A stretch of 64,000 bases of DNA from assembly GCF_003315135.1 (NCBI RefSeq), contig NZ_QNRK01000013.1, positions 100,640 through 164,639 of the forward strand, written 5' to 3'. The notes below the pieces were generated by a model. It worked only from the letters and a program-made list of their open reading frames with translations, had not been told where the DNA came from and made no database searches. Below are positions 52,092-64,000 of this stretch, piece after piece (the first letter of the stretch is position 1; each line of letters starts with the position of its first letter). The stretch comes from Roseiarcus fermentans (GTDB lineage Bacteria; Pseudomonadota; Alphaproteobacteria; Rhizobiales; Beijerinckiaceae). A program made the position numbers and the translations under genes.

Positions 52092-53267
52092 TCAGCGAGG
52101 ACCCGGAAGAACACCTGGATCAATTCTCAGCGCCTCAAGAGAGGCAAGGTTTGGGTCAATATTATGCCCGTTACGGTGATTCAAATAAGCCGCTAGCCCA
52201 ACCGGCCCACTAAAGCATTTTCTTTCCGGAATTACGATAAATATTGCACCGTGTTTGTAGTCGTCAAATTGCTCCGCTCTCCATAATTCTGGCTCATCCG
52301 AGATGACCACGTTCATACCCCGTGAACTTGGCGTACAAATATGCAACGAAAACTGTTCTGGCTGAGCCCAAAAAAACAGAGTCCATGCCCCGCCCCAAGA
52401 CAGAATATTTGAAACTCCTGCTGTCTTCTCAGCGTTCCAAATATTTGTCCCTCGTACTCTAATCTTAGATTTCTCATCTGGATCTTTCAACCATAATAAT
52501 TTTCGCAATTCCTTAACATACGCGGTTTCCAAGAACCTCTTACCAAGGATATTAGCACCTACGCCGAGTGCAATCTTGGCCAAGAACCTATCAGAGAAAT
52601 CGATCCTCAGGGCAATATTCATCATGCTTACTTTGTTTTCCTGTCGGCCCTTGATCCAATCAATTTCTTTCCTCTCTACTTCGGTGCAACCCCTTTGCGC
52701 GACGAACCTTGCCTCAAGGTCACTTGGCATACCAACGACTACTGTAAGACAAAATAGACGAGTAGATATATCGGAAAAATGTTCGACAAATGAGTAAAGC
52801 CCTGTTAGGGACCAATAGTTAACCCGAGACGTCAATACAAGGTACGCGCGTCCGCCATCGAGCCTCTTCCTCTTGATGAAATCACCTCCCGCATAACCAT
52901 ACCACCGATCGTCGTCACGGACGTGGATATGGTAGACATGCTCACCTGCAGGCCCGACCCAACGTTCACAGATCTCTTCTCGTTGCACAGGAAACTCTTG
53001 GTCTATACCCATGTAAGTTAAAAGAGAAGGTCCGGGCCGTTTGGGGTCAAGATACTGGCGAGCTGCGAAACTAGCCTCATGTGATACAAGCCAGCTTTTC
53101 AAAAAAGCTCCATCGATCCATATTCCAGCGAGATTATTGCAAGTCTGGCAGACTGAGCGAGTCTGAAAAAGGGGCCCTGCAACTGCGCCTCCGAGCGATT
53201 GAGGCCAAATATGCTCCAAAGACATGCGATCATCTTTTCGTTGGCCGTCGCAGTAGATGCATGTCAT
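52092..53267 (-). CDS. HNH endonuclease-like protein, foreign composition
   Basis: A 391-residue protein. The N-terminal HNH-type zinc finger is CIYC (residues 3-6), LEHIWPQSLGG and CQTCNN. The remaining 330 residues match no family I know. The gene is visibly richer in A+T than all neighbours and uses AT-ending codons, which indicates recent transfer. Large proteins of this kind with an N-terminal HNH are often seen in defence or mobile contexts; that role is inferred. No partner gene is visible. Confidence 0.8.
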   Translation of the reverse strand: MTCIYCDGQRKDDRMSLEHIWPQSLGGAVAGPLFQTRSVCQTCNNLAGIWIDGAFLKSWLVSHEASFAARQYLDPKRPGPSLLTYMGIDQEFPVQREEICERWVGPAGEHVYHIHVRDDDRWYGYAGGDFIKRKRLDGGRAYLVLTSRVNYWSLTGLYSFVEHFSDISTRLFCLTVVVGMPSDLEARFVAQRGCTEVERKEIDWIKGRQENKVSMMNIALRIDFSDRFLAKIALGVGANILGKRFLETAYVKELRKLLWLKDPDEKSKIRVRGTNIWNAEKTAGVSNILSWGGAWTLFFWAQPEQFSLHICTPSSRGMNVVISDEPELWRAEQFDDYKHGAIFIVIPERKCFSGPVGLAAYLNHRNGHNIDPNLASLEALRIDPGVLPGPR

Positions 53268-53355
53268 CGATGCTCGTCCATCTGCTAAACAAATTATTCG
53301 CTTGGAACCGGTCTCGCCAGGAGGCCAAATTGCCGACTCATATGGGAGCGGCCGG

Positions 53356-56058
53356 TCATTTCGTCCGGTCCTGTACCAGCCGCTTCAGCTGATAGAGCGC
53401 CGCGTGCGCCTCGCGCGGGCTCAAGCTGTCCGGGTCGAGGGCGGCGACCGCCGCGCGCAGCGCGTCGTCGCGCGGCGCCGGCGCCGGCGCCGGGGGCTCG
53501 TGCGGCTCGAACGAGAACAGCGGCAGCGAATCGAGCGTGCCGCTCGGCCGCGACGCCTCGAGGTCGGCCAGCACCTTTCGCGCCCGCCTGACGACGGAAC
53601 CCGGCAGCCCGGCGAGCTTGGCGACCTGGATGCCGTAGGAGCGGTCCGCGGCCCCGCGCGCCACCTCGTGCAGGAAGATCAGGCTGCCCTTGAACTCGCT
53701 GACCCGCATGGTGAGGTTGACGATCCGCGGCAGAATTTCGGCGAGCCGGGTCAGTTCGTGAAAGTGCGTCGCGAACAGGGTGCGCGAGCGGTTGACCGCG
53801 TTCAGGTGTTCGACGCAGGCGTAGGCGATCGAGAGCCCGTCGAAGGTCGCGGTGCCACGGCCGATCTCGTCGAGGATGACGAGCGAGCGCCGGGTCGCCT
53901 GGTTGAGGATCGCCGCCGTCTCGACCATCTCGACCATGAAGGTCGAACGCCCGCGGGCGAGGTCGTCGGCCGCCCCGACGCGCGAGAACAGTCGGTCGAC
54001 CACGCCGACGTGGGCTTGGGCGGCGGGGACGTAGGACCCCATCTGCGCAATCAGCGCGATCAGCGCGTTCTGGCGCAGATAGGTCGACTTGCCGGCCATG
54101 TTCGGGCCAGTGACCACGGCGATCCGGCCGCCTTCGGCGGCGTCGCCCGACAGATCGCAGTCGTTGGCGACGAACGGCTCGCCCGCGCCTTTCAGCGCAG
54201 CCTCGACCACCGGGTGCCGGCCGCCGCGAATCGTGAAGGCGAGCGAAGCGTCGACGACCGGCCGCGTCCAGTCGCGCCTGACCGCGAGTTCCGCCAGCGC
54301 CGCAGCGACGTCGACCTCGGCGATCGCCGTGCCGAACGCCCGCAGGACGTCGCTTTCGGCGAGGCAGGCGAGCCGAAGGCGCTCGAACGCGTCGAGTTCG
54401 AGCGCCAGCGCCCGGTCAGCGGCGGAGGCAATCTTGGCCTCGAGCGCGACCAGCGCGTTGGTGGTGAAACGCAGCGCCCCGGCCATGGTCTGGCGATGGA
54501 TGAAGGTCGCGTTGAGGGGCGCTTTCAGGAGCGCCTCGCCCTGCGCCTGCGGGGTCTCGATGTAGAAGCCCAGCACGTTGTTGTGTTTGATCTTCAGCGC
54601 TCGGACGCCGGTCTGATCGGCATAGGCTCCCTGCATCTCGGCGATCACCCGCCGGCTCTCGTCGCGAAGCGCGCGCGCTTCGTCCAGCGCCGGCAGACTG
54701 CCCGCCCTGACGAAGCCGCCGTCGCGTTTGACCAGCGGCAGGTCGTCGGCGAGCGTCGCCGCGAGGGCGCCGTGCAGGGCCCCGCAATCGGCCCGCAAGG
54801 CGCCTTGCGCGCGCCGCAGCTCGGACGGGAGCGGGCCGGCGGAAGCGAGGATACGCGCCAGCGCGGCCGCCGCCGCGAGGCCGTCGCGCACCGCGGCGAG
54901 GTCGCGCGGCCCCGCTCGGTCGAGGCTCAGGCGCGCAAGCGCGCGCAGGAAATCCGGCGCGCCCTTGAGGTCGCCCCTCAGCGCGTCGCGCGTCGCCGCG
55001 TCCAGGACGAGGAAGCCGAGCGCGTCGAGCCGGCCGGCGATCGCCGCTGGGTCGGTCAGCGGGCTCGCCAGACGCTCGGCGAGCGCCCGCGCGCCGGCGG
55101 GCGTGACCGTCAGGTCGATGGTCGCGAGCAGCGAGCCCTCGCGCGCCCCCCCAAGCGTCCGGGTCAGCTCCAGGTTGGCGCGGGTGGCGGGGTCGATCTC
55201 GAGGCTCGCGCCGCGCGCGCGTCGGGTCGGCGGCGACAGCGCCGGCCGCGCCTCGAGTTGCGTCCGCTTGACGTAGGCGAGCGCCAGCGCCGCCGCGGCG
55301 ACTTCCGCGCGGGAGAAGGCGCCGAAGCCGTCCAGGGTCTCGACGCCGTAGAACTCGCACACACGCAGCGTCGCCGCGGCGGCGTCGCCGGCTTCCCGCG
55401 CGAGCGGCGTGGTGGGAACCCGGAGCTCGGCGACGAGACGGGCGAAATGCGGCTCGTCGCAGACTGCCTGCGCCGCCACGATCTCGCTCGGCTCCAGGCG
55501 CGCGATCTCGGCGGCCAGACCCGATTCGTCGGTCTCCGAGAGCGCAAAGGCGCCGGTCGAAAGATCGAGCGCGGCGAGGCCGAAGCCCGAGCGCCCGTCG
55601 GGCCCGCGCACCCGCTGCACAGCGACCAGCAGGCGCGCGCGGCCGGGCTCGAGCAGGCGATCCTCGGTGATCGTGCCGGGCGTGACGAGCCGCACCACGT
55701 CGCGCTTCACCACCGACTTCGCGCCGCGCTTCTTCGACTCCGCCGGGTCCTCGAGCTGCTCGCACACGGCGACGCGATGGCCGAGCGCGATCAGCCGGTT
55801 GAGGTAGTCGTCGGCGCGCTCGATCGGCACGCCGCACATGCGGATGTCCTCGCCGTCGTGCTTGCCGCGCTTGGTCAGCACGATGCCGAGCGCGCGGCTC
55901 GCCACCTCCGCGTCGTCGAAGAACAGCTCGTAGAAGTCGCCCATCCGGTAGAACAGCAGGCAATCCGGATTGGCCGCCTTGATCTCGAAATACTGCGCCA
56001 TCATCGGCGTCAGGCGGGGGGCGGTCGTTTCCAGACCCGGGTCTTCGGTGGCGTCCAT
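53356..56058 (-). CDS. mutS: DNA mismatch repair protein MutS
   Basis: A 900-residue MutS. The mismatch-recognition motif is [15 protein letters not shown] near residue 40. The ATPase has Walker [12 protein letters not shown], Walker [11 protein letters not shown], and [10 protein letters not shown] near the C-terminal end. It detects mispairs and recruits MutL. The frame is open far upstream, but the ATG at 56058 begins the conserved protein. MutL is not in the window. Confidence 0.97.
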   Translation of the reverse strand: MDATEDPGLETTAPRLTPMMAQYFEIKAANPDCLLFYRMGDFYELFFDDAEVASRALGIVLTKRGKHDGEDIRMCGVPIERADDYLNRLIALGHRVAVCEQLEDPAESKKRGAKSVVKRDVVRLVTPGTITEDRLLEPGRARLLVAVQRVRGPDGRSGFGLAALDLSTGAFALSETDESGLAAEIARLEPSEIVAAQAVCDEPHFARLVAELRVPTTPLAREAGDAAAATLRVCEFYGVETLDGFGAFSRAEVAAAALALAYVKRTQLEARPALSPPTRRARGASLEIDPATRANLELTRTLGGAREGSLLATIDLTVTPAGARALAERLASPLTDPAAIAGRLDALGFLVLDAATRDALRGDLKGAPDFLRALARLSLDRAGPRDLAAVRDGLAAAAALARILASAGPLPSELRRAQGALRADCGALHGALAATLADDLPLVKRDGGFVRAGSLPALDEARALRDESRRVIAEMQGAYADQTGVRALKIKHNNVLGFYIETPQAQGEALLKAPLNATFIHRQTMAGALRFTTNALVALEAKIASAADRALALELDAFERLRLACLAESDVLRAFGTAIAEVDVAAALAELAVRRDWTRPVVDASLAFTIRGGRHPVVEAALKGAGEPFVANDCDLSGDAAEGGRIAVVTGPNMAGKSTYLRQNALIALIAQMGSYVPAAQAHVGVVDRLFSRVGAADDLARGRSTFMVEMVETAAILNQATRRSLVILDEIGRGTATFDGLSIAYACVEHLNAVNRSRTLFATHFHELTRLAEILPRIVNLTMRVSEFKGSLIFLHEVARGAADRSYGIQVAKLAGLPGSVVRRARKVLADLEASRPSGTLDSLPLFSFEPHEPPAPAPAPRDDALRAAVAALDPDSLSPREAHAALYQLKRLVQDRTK

Positions 56059-56138
56059 GGGGCGCGACCCTAGCAAACCGCCGCCCTCCGCGTCCTGGGA
56101 GCGAGGCCGGATATCCACGGGGCCTTCGAATTGCTGCG

Positions 56139-57284
56139 TCACCCGGCCTTCAACAGCCGACGCGCTTTCAGCGCGCTCGCAGCCAACGTGTAGCCGCCTT
56201 CCGCGCCGTCGACGAAATGCACGTGGCCACGATCGGCGAGCGAGGGCACGATGCAGGTGATCTGGGCCGACTTCTGGCGGTAGAGGCCCCAGTCGGCGTA
56301 GGCGTCGGCGGCCGCGAGCCGCGCCTCGAGCTTGTCGGCGAAGGCCGGCGAGCAGTCGAGGGTCATGCGCAGGCCGTCGTCGAACTTGCGGAAGTCGGCG
56401 TTGGCCGCCACCTCGACGGCGTAGAGCGCCGCGTCGAAAGCGCCCGCCTTGAGCCGGAACCGATGAAACACATTGCCGAGCGCATAGCCGAGCGCGGCCT
56501 GAAGCCTCGCCTTGAGCGCCGAAACCCCCGAGGCCCGAATCGCCGAGGTTTCGAGCGCGATGGCGGTCGGGGCCGACCCGGCCTGCAGCCTTTCGACGGT
56601 GACGGGCCTGTCGGACTGCCAACCGTCGATCGCAAGCCGCACGATGTCCTCGATCAGCGCGGCGTAGCGCGGGTCCTCTCCGCGCGGGATCACGATCACC
56701 GACAGGACGATCCCGTGCTTCGCCGGCGCGACGCCCCAGCGGCAGGACAGGCCGGACAGATCCGGGGCGGCGCCGGGGGCGGCGGGCGGAATCCCAAAAG
56801 CGCCCGCCTTCGCCCGCTCCTCGAGCCAGGTCAGCCCGCCTCCGGCGAACATGGCGTAGACGGCGGCCTCGGAGGCGGCGAAGCGGGCGACCCTGATGTC
56901 GCGCCCGGCGGCGCGGATTTCGGCGACAGGCGCCGTCGCCACCCGCAATTCGAGCTCGAACTCGGTCTTGGCGTAGGCGGCGATGCGGGCGAGCGCATCG
57001 GCCGCGGCGGCGGCGTCCTCGGCGGAAACGGCGAAGCTCGCGCCGTCGCCGCCGAACACGAACGGAAACGGGCGGCGACGAAGGGCGTTGGAAACGGCCG
57101 CCACGACCCCGGCGCCGACGAAGTTCACCGCCTTGTAGCGCCCTTCCGAAATCGCCCGGGTCGAACCGACGACGTCGGAGAAGCCGACGACCCAGTCGTC
57201 GGGGACGGGACGATAATTCTCCGGCCTCGCCGCAGCGGCGAAGTCGGTCAGGATCGGCAAGGACTGATAAAACACGTCCCCCAT
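56139..57284 (-). CDS. DUF3095-family protein (adenylate-cyclase-like)
   Basis: A 381-residue protein. [20 protein letters not shown] and [16 protein letters not shown] resemble the two metal-binding parts of class III nucleotide cyclases, as described for DUF3095. Whether it is catalytic is unknown. The start at 57284 ([15 protein letters not shown]) matches the family better than the ATG 16 codons upstream. Confidence 0.82.
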   Translation of the reverse strand: MGDVFYQSLPILTDFAAAARPENYRPVPDDWVVGFSDVVGSTRAISEGRYKAVNFVGAGVVAAVSNALRRRPFPFVFGGDGASFAVSAEDAAAAADALARIAAYAKTEFELELRVATAPVAEIRAAGRDIRVARFAASEAAVYAMFAGGGLTWLEERAKAGAFGIPPAAPGAAPDLSGLSCRWGVAPAKHGIVLSVIVIPRGEDPRYAALIEDIVRLAIDGWQSDRPVTVERLQAGSAPTAIALETSAIRASGVSALKARLQAALGYALGNVFHRFRLKAGAFDAALYAVEVAANADFRKFDDGLRMTLDCSPAFADKLEARLAAADAYADWGLYRQKSAQITCIVPSLADRGHVHFVDGAEGGYTLAASALKARRLLKAG

Positions 57285-57351
57285 GGCGGCGCGCTCGCAA
57301 CGGCTGGAGAGGTTGATTCGATCATAACGCACAACGCCGCGAAGCGCGCGT

Positions 57352-58161
57352 TCACGGCTCGAGAAACGCCCGGAGCGAGCGAAGGCTCCCCGCCAGACGT
57401 AAGCCTCGCCTTAGAAACCCGCGCCAACGCCGCGGCGCCGCGCGCTCCCGCGCCTCCGACGCGGCGACGGCCGCTGGCGTGTCGAATCGGAACGCCGCGT
57501 AGAGGCCGGCGTAACGGTCGAGGAACGCGGCCTGCTCGGCGGCCGGCATTTCGCGGTAGCGCAATGGCTCGCCTTTGTTGAACTGGCCGATCCGGCGCCT
57601 GTCGCGAAAGGACGCGACCACCGCGGGCGCGTCGACCGCCACGCCGATCTGGGCCGCGATTCGGGACACCACCGACGCGGTCTCGAAGCTGATTTCGTTG
57701 TAGCGAAACACTTCGACCGACTTCAGGGCCGACCAGCGGCCGAGATTGGCGACCTGATTGTCGAGCGACGGCCACGCGTCGAACACGGTCCGGCATTCGC
57801 TGAACTCGGTCAGGCCCATGCGCCGCGCCTTGCGTCCATGATCGACCATCGAGAGCGCGATCTCGCGCGGATCGCGAACGGATGCGCTGGCCAGAATCTC
57901 GCCGGCCTCGATGCGCCGCGCGACCTCCGGATGAAGGCCCTGGTGCGTCTTCAGCACGACGTCGCGTCCCCGGGCCGCTTTCGCAATTGCGTCGAGCAGC
58001 GCCGGGTCGATATCGTCGAAATAATTTTCCGGCGATCCGCGCGGGCGAAAAGGCGGGCCGAGACGCGCGGGCGCGCGTCCGGCGACGCGAAATGTCTGCT
58101 CTGTCAACTGATAGACGAAAGTGCTGGCCGATTTCGTCATGCCGAAGCAGATGTAGATCAT
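57352..58161 (-). CDS. Sulfotransferase-like protein
   Basis: A 269-residue protein with a P-loop-like 5' motif CFGMTKSASTFVYQL, where sulfotransferases bind the phosphate of PAPS, and a 3' motif SVRDPREIALSM. It belongs to the broad sulfotransferase fold, but the acceptor is unknown. The C-terminal tail is basic and Leu-rich. Confidence 0.75.
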   Translation of the reverse strand: MIYICFGMTKSASTFVYQLTEQTFRVAGRAPARLGPPFRPRGSPENYFDDIDPALLDAIAKAARGRDVVLKTHQGLHPEVARRIEAGEILASASVRDPREIALSMVDHGRKARRMGLTEFSECRTVFDAWPSLDNQVANLGRWSALKSVEVFRYNEISFETASVVSRIAAQIGVAVDAPAVVASFRDRRRIGQFNKGEPLRYREMPAAEQAAFLDRYAGLYAAFRFDTPAAVAASEARERAAPRRWRGFLRRGLRLAGSLRSLRAFLEP

Positions 58162-58227
58162 GATCCGCCGACGCCGCTCACGGTCCGAACAGCATGCGGC
58201 GATCCGCGATCGGCAGCGACTCGCGCC

Positions 58228-59301
58228 TCATGCGCGATCCTGCCGGCGGGCGGGCGCCGAGGCAACGAGGGCCAACTGCACGAGCGGCCCGGGCCCGTGG
58301 CCGAGGCGGGCCGCCGCGCCCCGCTCGATCGCCGCGCCGACGAAGGCCTTGGCCGCGGCGACCGCCTCGGCCAGCGGCAGGCCGAGCGCGACATGCGCCG
58401 CGATCGCGCTCGACAACGTGCAGCCGGTGCCGTGCGTATTGGGGGAAGCGATCTTCGGCGCGGCGAAGCGGCGGACGCCATCGGCCGTCACCAGCAGGTC
58501 CACCGCCTCCTCGCCCGCGAGATGCCCTCCCTTCATCAGCACGGCGCCGGGACCGAGCGCGAGCAGCGCCTGCCCTTGCGCGATCATCGCGGCCTCGCTC
58601 GCGGCCTCGCGCGCCCCGAGCAGCGCCGCCGCCTCGGGCAAATTGGGGGTGAGGCAATCGACGCGCGGCAGGACCTTCGCCCGGACCGCCTCGAGGAAGC
58701 CTGCGCCGGCCAGCGCGTCGCCGGAGGTGGCGGCGAGAACCGGGTCGTAGACGACGAAAGGCCTCCCCTCCCCCTCACGATCGCATGTGCTCGTCCCATT
58801 AACGGCGGAACTCCGAGTGACGAGCAGCGTCCCCGCCCCCCCTGTGGGGGCGGGACAGGGTGGGGGGTCACGCCGCCCTCTCAGCCTGTTGGACGCAGAC
58901 GCTAACGTTGAAGTTCGGCGTGACCCCCCTCCTCGGTCCTCCCCCACAGGGGGGGAGGAGGCGCGCGGCGCCGACTCTTCACGCCGGACCTCGAGGTTTG
59001 CATCCCGCAGTCTGATCGCCTCCGCCACCGCCTCCGCGATCTCCGCGTTGGCCAGCATGCCGATCTTGATCGCGACGACGCAGAAATCCGCGACGACGGC
59101 GTCGATCTGGGCGCGCACGATCGCCGGCGGCGCGGCGAAGATCGCGCCGACGCCGAGCGTGTTCTGCGCGGTCAGCGCCGTGATCGCGCTCGCGCCGTGG
59201 ACGCCGAGCGCGGCGAAGGTCTTCAAATCCGCCTGGATGCCGGCGCCGCCGCCGGAATCCGAGCCTGCGATGGTCAGCGCGGTTCGAACGGCGCCGGTCA
59301 T
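58228..59301 (-). CDS. thiD: Hydroxymethylpyrimidine phosphate kinase with in-frame insert
   Basis: A 357-residue ThiD, about 85-90 longer than usual. The N-terminus ([20 protein letters not shown]) and C-terminal anion hole ([15 protein letters not shown]) are normal. Between [10 protein letters not shown] (residue 100) and [15 protein letters not shown] (residue 181) lie about 80 Pro/Arg/Ser/Gly-rich residues. They are encoded by a palindromic repeat that keeps the frame open. ThiD phosphorylates HMP and HMP-P for thiamine synthesis. The start overlaps thiE (ATGA). Whether the enzyme tolerates the insert is not known. Confidence 0.93.
   Translation of the reverse strand: MTGAVRTALTIAGSDSGGGAGIQADLKTFAALGVHGASAITALTAQNTLGVGAIFAAPPAIVRAQIDAVVADFCVVAIKIGMLANAEIAEAVAEAIRLRDANLEVRREESAPRASSPPVGEDRGGGSRRTSTLASASNRLRGRRDPPPCPAPTGGAGTLLVTRSSAVNGTSTCDREGEGRPFVVYDPVLAATSGDALAGAGFLEAVRAKVLPRVDCLTPNLPEAAALLGAREAASEAAMIAQGQALLALGPGAVLMKGGHLAGEEAVDLLVTADGVRRFAAPKIASPNTHGTGCTLSSAIAAHVALGLPLAEAVAAAKAFVGAAIERGAAARLGHGPGPLVQLALVASAPARRQDRA
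58762..59001. repeat. Palindromic element inserted in frame in thiD
   Basis: Inverted arms lie at 58830-58875 (ending CAGGGTGGGGGGTCACGCCG) and 58917-58960 (starting CGGCGTGACCCCCCTCCTCG). They are near-perfect complements around a 41-bp centre. The whole insert is about 240 bp, a multiple of three, and has no stop in the thiD frame. It is unlike the two repeat families at 13.9 and 16.1 kb. Confidence 0.8.
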
Positions 59302-59921
59302 GCGGGCCGGATCGCCGCGATCCATTGGCGCGCGCGCCCTTCCGGGTCGGCGTCGAGGGTGATGTCCGAGATCACCGCCACGATGTCGGCGCCGGCGGCG
59401 AGGCAGCGCTTCGCCCGGTCGAGGTCGATGCCGCCGATGGCGCAGAGCGGCAGCGGCCCGACGCGCCGCTTCCACCTGGTCAGGCCTTCCAGCCCCAGCG
59501 CCGCAGCGGCCTGATCCTTCGAGATCGTCGGGAAGACCGGGCCGTAAGCCACGTAGTCGGGATCGACCGCGAGCCCGCGCTCCAGTTCCGCCTCGTCGCT
59601 GGTCGAGACGCCGAGCCTGAGGCCCTTGCGGCGGATGGCGGCGAGGTCGGCCGCAGCGAGGTCGGCCTGCCCGAGATGGACCCACTCCGCGCCTTCATCG
59701 ATCGCCGCGCGCCAGTCGTCGTTGACGACCAGCGTCGCGCCGGCCTTGCGGCAGTGGGCGAGCGCCACGCGCGTCTCGCGCGCGAACGTCGGCCCGTCGG
59801 CGTCCTTGATCCGAAGCTGGATCAGCCGCGCGCCGACGCCGACGAGCCGGGCGACCCAGGCGGCGCTGTCGACGATGGGATAGAAGGGGTCGAGGGCCCT
59901 GACGTTGACCGAATTTCTCAC
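59298..59921 (-). CDS. thiE: Thiamine phosphate synthase
   Basis: A 207-residue barrel enzyme that joins HMP-PP and thiazole phosphate. Motifs are [31 protein letters not shown] with [19 protein letters not shown] and [11 protein letters not shown]. The start is GTG at 59921, one base after the VapC stop, and its end overlaps thiD. Confidence 0.95.
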   Translation of the reverse strand: MRNSVNVRALDPFYPIVDSAAWVARLVGVGARLIQLRIKDADGPTFARETRVALAHCRKAGATLVVNDDWRAAIDEGAEWVHLGQADLAAADLAAIRRKGLRLGVSTSDEAELERGLAVDPDYVAYGPVFPTISKDQAAAALGLEGLTRWKRRVGPLPLCAIGGIDLDRAKRCLAAGADIVAVISDITLDADPEGRARQWIAAIRPA

Positions 59922-59922
59922 G

Positions 59923-60345
59923 TCAGGCCGTCCACGGATTCACCAGCTCGATTCCCAGCGGTTCGAAGTCTTTCGTATTGCGCGTCGCGAGCTTTGCGCC
60001 GGCTCTGACCGCGCTCGCCGCGATCAGCGAATCCATCGGCTTCAGCTCACGTCCGAGGCGTTGCGCTTTCGCCCGCAGCCTGCCGGAAAGTTGAGACACT
60101 TCGTAGTCGACGACGATGATCCGCTCCCCGTATCGGCTATGAAACCCCTCGATTTCCGAAACCATTCGAAGCTTTCTATCGCTCTCCGGAAGCCGCGCAA
60201 CGCCATATGCGAGCTCGTGGAAAACGACGGCGCTGACGAAGGGATCGTCCAGTTGAGCCACGAAGTCGACGACGTGCGGATCGGGCCCGATCCGCATGAG
60301 TTCGGAGAGGACATTGGTGTCGAGGGCCATCCGTTCGCGTATCAC
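59923..60345 (-). CDS. PIN-domain toxin (VapC/FitB type)
   Basis: A 140-residue PIN-domain ribonuclease. Acidic residues are in ALDTNVLSELM (first Asp), SAVVFHELAYGVA (Glu), LKPMDSLIAASAV (Asp) and LATRNTKDFEPLGI (Asp). All are present, so it should be active. GTG at 60345 overlaps the antitoxin stop (GTGA); an ATG at 60330 is the alternative. Confidence 0.92.
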   Translation of the reverse strand: MIRERMALDTNVLSELMRIGPDPHVVDFVAQLDDPFVSAVVFHELAYGVARLPESDRKLRMVSEIEGFHSRYGERIIVVDYEVSQLSGRLRAKAQRLGRELKPMDSLIAASAVRAGAKLATRNTKDFEPLGIELVNPWTA

Positions 60346-60608
60346 CTGCCGAAGTCCCTATCGCCCCAATCCGCGAAAGGACTAGGCCGATCCTCATCGC
60401 GCGAAGGCAGTTCAATCTCTCCCAGCCCTGCGAGATGCTTCACCAGCCACCGCCCCGGGTGCGTTTCGTCGGTCTCCATGGCCTTGAGGCGGGCATATTC
60501 GGCCCGCGAAATGACGACGCCCGTTTCTCCGACAAACTGCGGCTCCCCCGCCTCGGCGCGCTGAAGAACTTCCGCAAGCCTTTCTCTGGCTTCCTGTTCC
60601 GTCCACAT
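60342..60608 (-). CDS. Phd/YefM-type antitoxin
   Basis: An 88-residue antitoxin. ARERLAEVLQRAEAGEPQFV followed by GETGVVISRAEYARLK is the Phd/YefM DNA-binding fold. The C-terminal tail (LPSRDEDRPSPFADWGDRDF) is the usual toxin-binding segment. ATG at 60608 has the site GGAGGCGAGG. The pair lies inside the thiamine operon. Confidence 0.88.
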   Translation of the reverse strand: MWTEQEARERLAEVLQRAEAGEPQFVGETGVVISRAEYARLKAMETDETHPGRWLVKHLAGLGEIELPSRDEDRPSPFADWGDRDFGR

Positions 60609-60717
60609 CCTCGCCTCCAGGCGTCGACGCCTCAATTTACGGTGACTTCGCCTTCCGCCGCGAGCGGCAGACGTCGTCAGGTCGAAAGACCGAAGACGCC
60701 GCCCGTTCCGGCGCCCG

Positions 60718-62693
<1,976 letters not shown>

Positions 62694-62774
62694 CAAGGTC
62701 AATATCTGGTCCCGGTCCTCCCCGATGTCAAGTTCGGCCCCGGAAAAGCGAAGCAAAGGCCGATCCGACCACGG

Positions 62775-63632
62775 TCAGGTCGGCCCGAGCGCGGCGGTTC
62801 CGAACACGGGGTCGTCGCGGTAGGGGGCGATGCAGCGCTCCTCGCGGGCGCGGTCGGAGGCGCTGAAGCCGTAGGGCGCGGCCTGATCCGGGTCGCCGAG
62901 CGACAGGTACGACACGCCGACCGGCTGGCCGCGGATCTCCACCGCGCGCTGGATCATCAGGCACTGCAGCACGGTCTGCACCCGCCACAGGTGGCCGAGC
63001 GTCATCCGGCCGGGATCGGGGTCGGCGAGCGCCGCCGGCCAGACGCCGCCGTTGCCCTCGTGGGCGCGCAGTTGCGTCTCCAGGCCCTGCTTCAGCCGGG
63101 TCTGGCAGGTGTAGACGAGCTCGAGCACCGCGCGCACCGGCAGCGGTTCGCCCTTCGCTCGCAGTCCGTCGAGCGCATAATGGGTGCACTCGGCCTTCTG
63201 GGCGCGCGCGGTGGCGGCGAGGTCGTCGATGCCGAACTGCGAATCGATCACGATTTCCAGGGTCGAGGCGAGGCTCTGGTGCTGCCGCTCCCACGCCCCG
63301 TCGGCGTCGGCGAACCGCTTGACCGCCGCATCGAGCTTGGCGCCCTCGAGGCGCGTCTTGATGGCGTCGTCGAGGGCGTAGGCGGACAGGAATTTCTCTT
63401 CGATCACCCGGTTCAGCCCGTCGAGCGCCGACATCGCCCCGGCCGAGTCCTTGTCGATCTTGTCGGCGCGCTTCTGGTAGGTCCAGTTGCGCTGCTGAAA
63501 ATAGGCGCTGATCGCCGTGCCGAGCACGCCGGTGGCGAGCACGATGCCGCCGATCGAGCCGAGCACCTGCCGCGTCCAGTGCAGGCCGTGGCCGTCCCGC
63601 GCCCGCCCCCCGTCGCCCTCGGACTCCGCCAT
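62775..63632 (-). CDS. Membrane-anchored hypothetical protein
   Basis: A 285-residue protein starting at MAESEGDGG, with one membrane segment at about 20-42 (VLGSIGGIVLATGVLGTAIS). The rest is helical and probably periplasmic or cytoplasmic coiled-coil-like (FQQRNWTYQKRADKIDKDSA). No known domain. Cysteines in AECTHY, VYTCQT, LQCLM and ERCIAP are scattered. The open frame extends upstream without a plausible start. Confidence 0.65.
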   Translation of the reverse strand: MAESEGDGGRARDGHGLHWTRQVLGSIGGIVLATGVLGTAISAYFQQRNWTYQKRADKIDKDSAGAMSALDGLNRVIEEKFLSAYALDDAIKTRLEGAKLDAAVKRFADADGAWERQHQSLASTLEIVIDSQFGIDDLAATARAQKAECTHYALDGLRAKGEPLPVRAVLELVYTCQTRLKQGLETQLRAHEGNGGVWPAALADPDPGRMTLGHLWRVQTVLQCLMIQRAVEIRGQPVGVSYLSLGDPDQAAPYGFSASDRAREERCIAPYRDDPVFGTAALGPT

Positions 63633-63847
63633 GCCGCCGCTCCTCGCCGATTGTCGCGCCGGCAGGGTTTGCACGGAACGGCGGCCGGATTCAAACGGCG
63701 AGCCGGCCGGCCCGGCCATGGGCCTGTCCGACAAGACCCGCCGAACGCGACAACGGCGGAAGCGCCGCGCCGCCGCCGAGCCGGTTTCTCGGCTTTTCAA
63801 GCCTTTGCGCGGAGTTTTCCGGGCGGCTGTAACTCCCAAGCCGCCTT

Positions 63848-64000
63848 TTACGCGGCGAAGGCTTGGACGATCTGAGCTGGGGTGGCGGTTAGGATCTGGA
63901 GGATGTTGCAGCCGTGCTTTCTCGCGGTCGAGACGACGGATCTGAGGCTGGCGAAGATTTGAGCGCCGGCGAGGGTTCGGAACGAGCCCGAGATTTTCAT
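63848..64000 (-). mobile_element. IS66-type transposase, C-terminal end
   Basis: The last 50 codons of a transposase enter from the right edge: SGSFRTLAGAQIFASLRSVV, then STARKHGCNILQIL and a TAA at 63850. This is the conserved tail of IS66-family transposases. After the stop, the minus strand runs GGCGGCTTGGGAGTTAC, probably the terminal repeat of the element. Confidence 0.75.

Overview
The window is a high-GC chromosomal segment of an alphaproteobacterium, most likely a methylotrophic member of the Hyphomicrobiales. The evidence is alphaproteobacterial-type RpoB/RpoC, RplJ and RplL, a lanthanide-type (XoxF) methanol dehydrogenase, a full pqqABCDE set and a TPP-riboswitch-controlled thiC. 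Genus cannot be fixed from the sequence alone.

1-1.1 kb: the end of an AsmA-like/DUF3971 envelope gene, followed by a dead 5' fragment of a bcp-type peroxiredoxin gene. 1.2-21.4 kb: a compact methanol-oxidation module. It holds a c-type cytochrome, xoxF, a XoxJ-cytochrome c fusion, a periplasmic binding protein, a TonB-dependent receptor, exbB-exbD-tonB, pqqBCDE, a separate pqqA, a small periplasmic protein, the quinoprotein-associated ABC set (binding protein, beta-propeller, ATPase, permease) and a second SsuABC-like ABC set. Functionally: XoxF oxidises methanol with PQQ and a rare-earth ion, the cytochromes take the electrons, PqqA-E make the cofactor, and the TonB and ABC systems probably import the metal or handle the cofactor. 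At 21.4 kb an intact bcp gene repeats the dead fragment at 0.84-1.09 kb in the same orientation, so the whole module is bracketed by direct repeats.

22-24.4 kb: a DUF1576 membrane protein and a urea transporter. 24.5-26 kb: a two-gene unit pairing a frameshifted phosphoribosyltransferase with a SLOG-domain/HigA-type HTH fusion. 26.0-27.9 kb: a group II intron, apparently class C, placed right behind the rpoC terminator. 28-37.7 kb: rpoC, rpoB, rplL and rplJ on the minus strand, without rplK and rplA.

38.2-52 kb: an accessory, metabolically mixed stretch. It contains three uncharacterised genes (a glycine-rich surface-like protein and two small partners), a degenerate LuxR-type regulator, a zinc alcohol dehydrogenase plus enolase-superfamily pair, an SDR plus MDR pair, a broken cupin gene, an HD hydrolase, a 3-hydroxyisobutyrate-dehydrogenase-like enzyme, an extradiol dioxygenase, a decayed HigA antitoxin, a 2OG-Fe(II) oxygenase and a LysE exporter. 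52.1-53.3 kb: an A+T-richer HNH-nuclease gene that looks foreign.

53.3-62.7 kb: mutS, a DUF3095 gene, a sulfotransferase-like gene and a thiamine operon (riboswitch-thiC-[Phd/VapC toxin-antitoxin]-thiE-thiD). ThiD carries about 80 extra in-frame residues encoded by a palindromic repeat element. 62.8-64 kb: a membrane-anchored hypothetical protein and the 3' end of an IS66-type transposase. Several palindromic repeat families and three single-base frameshifts are scattered across the window. No tRNA, rRNA or CRISPR array was recognised.
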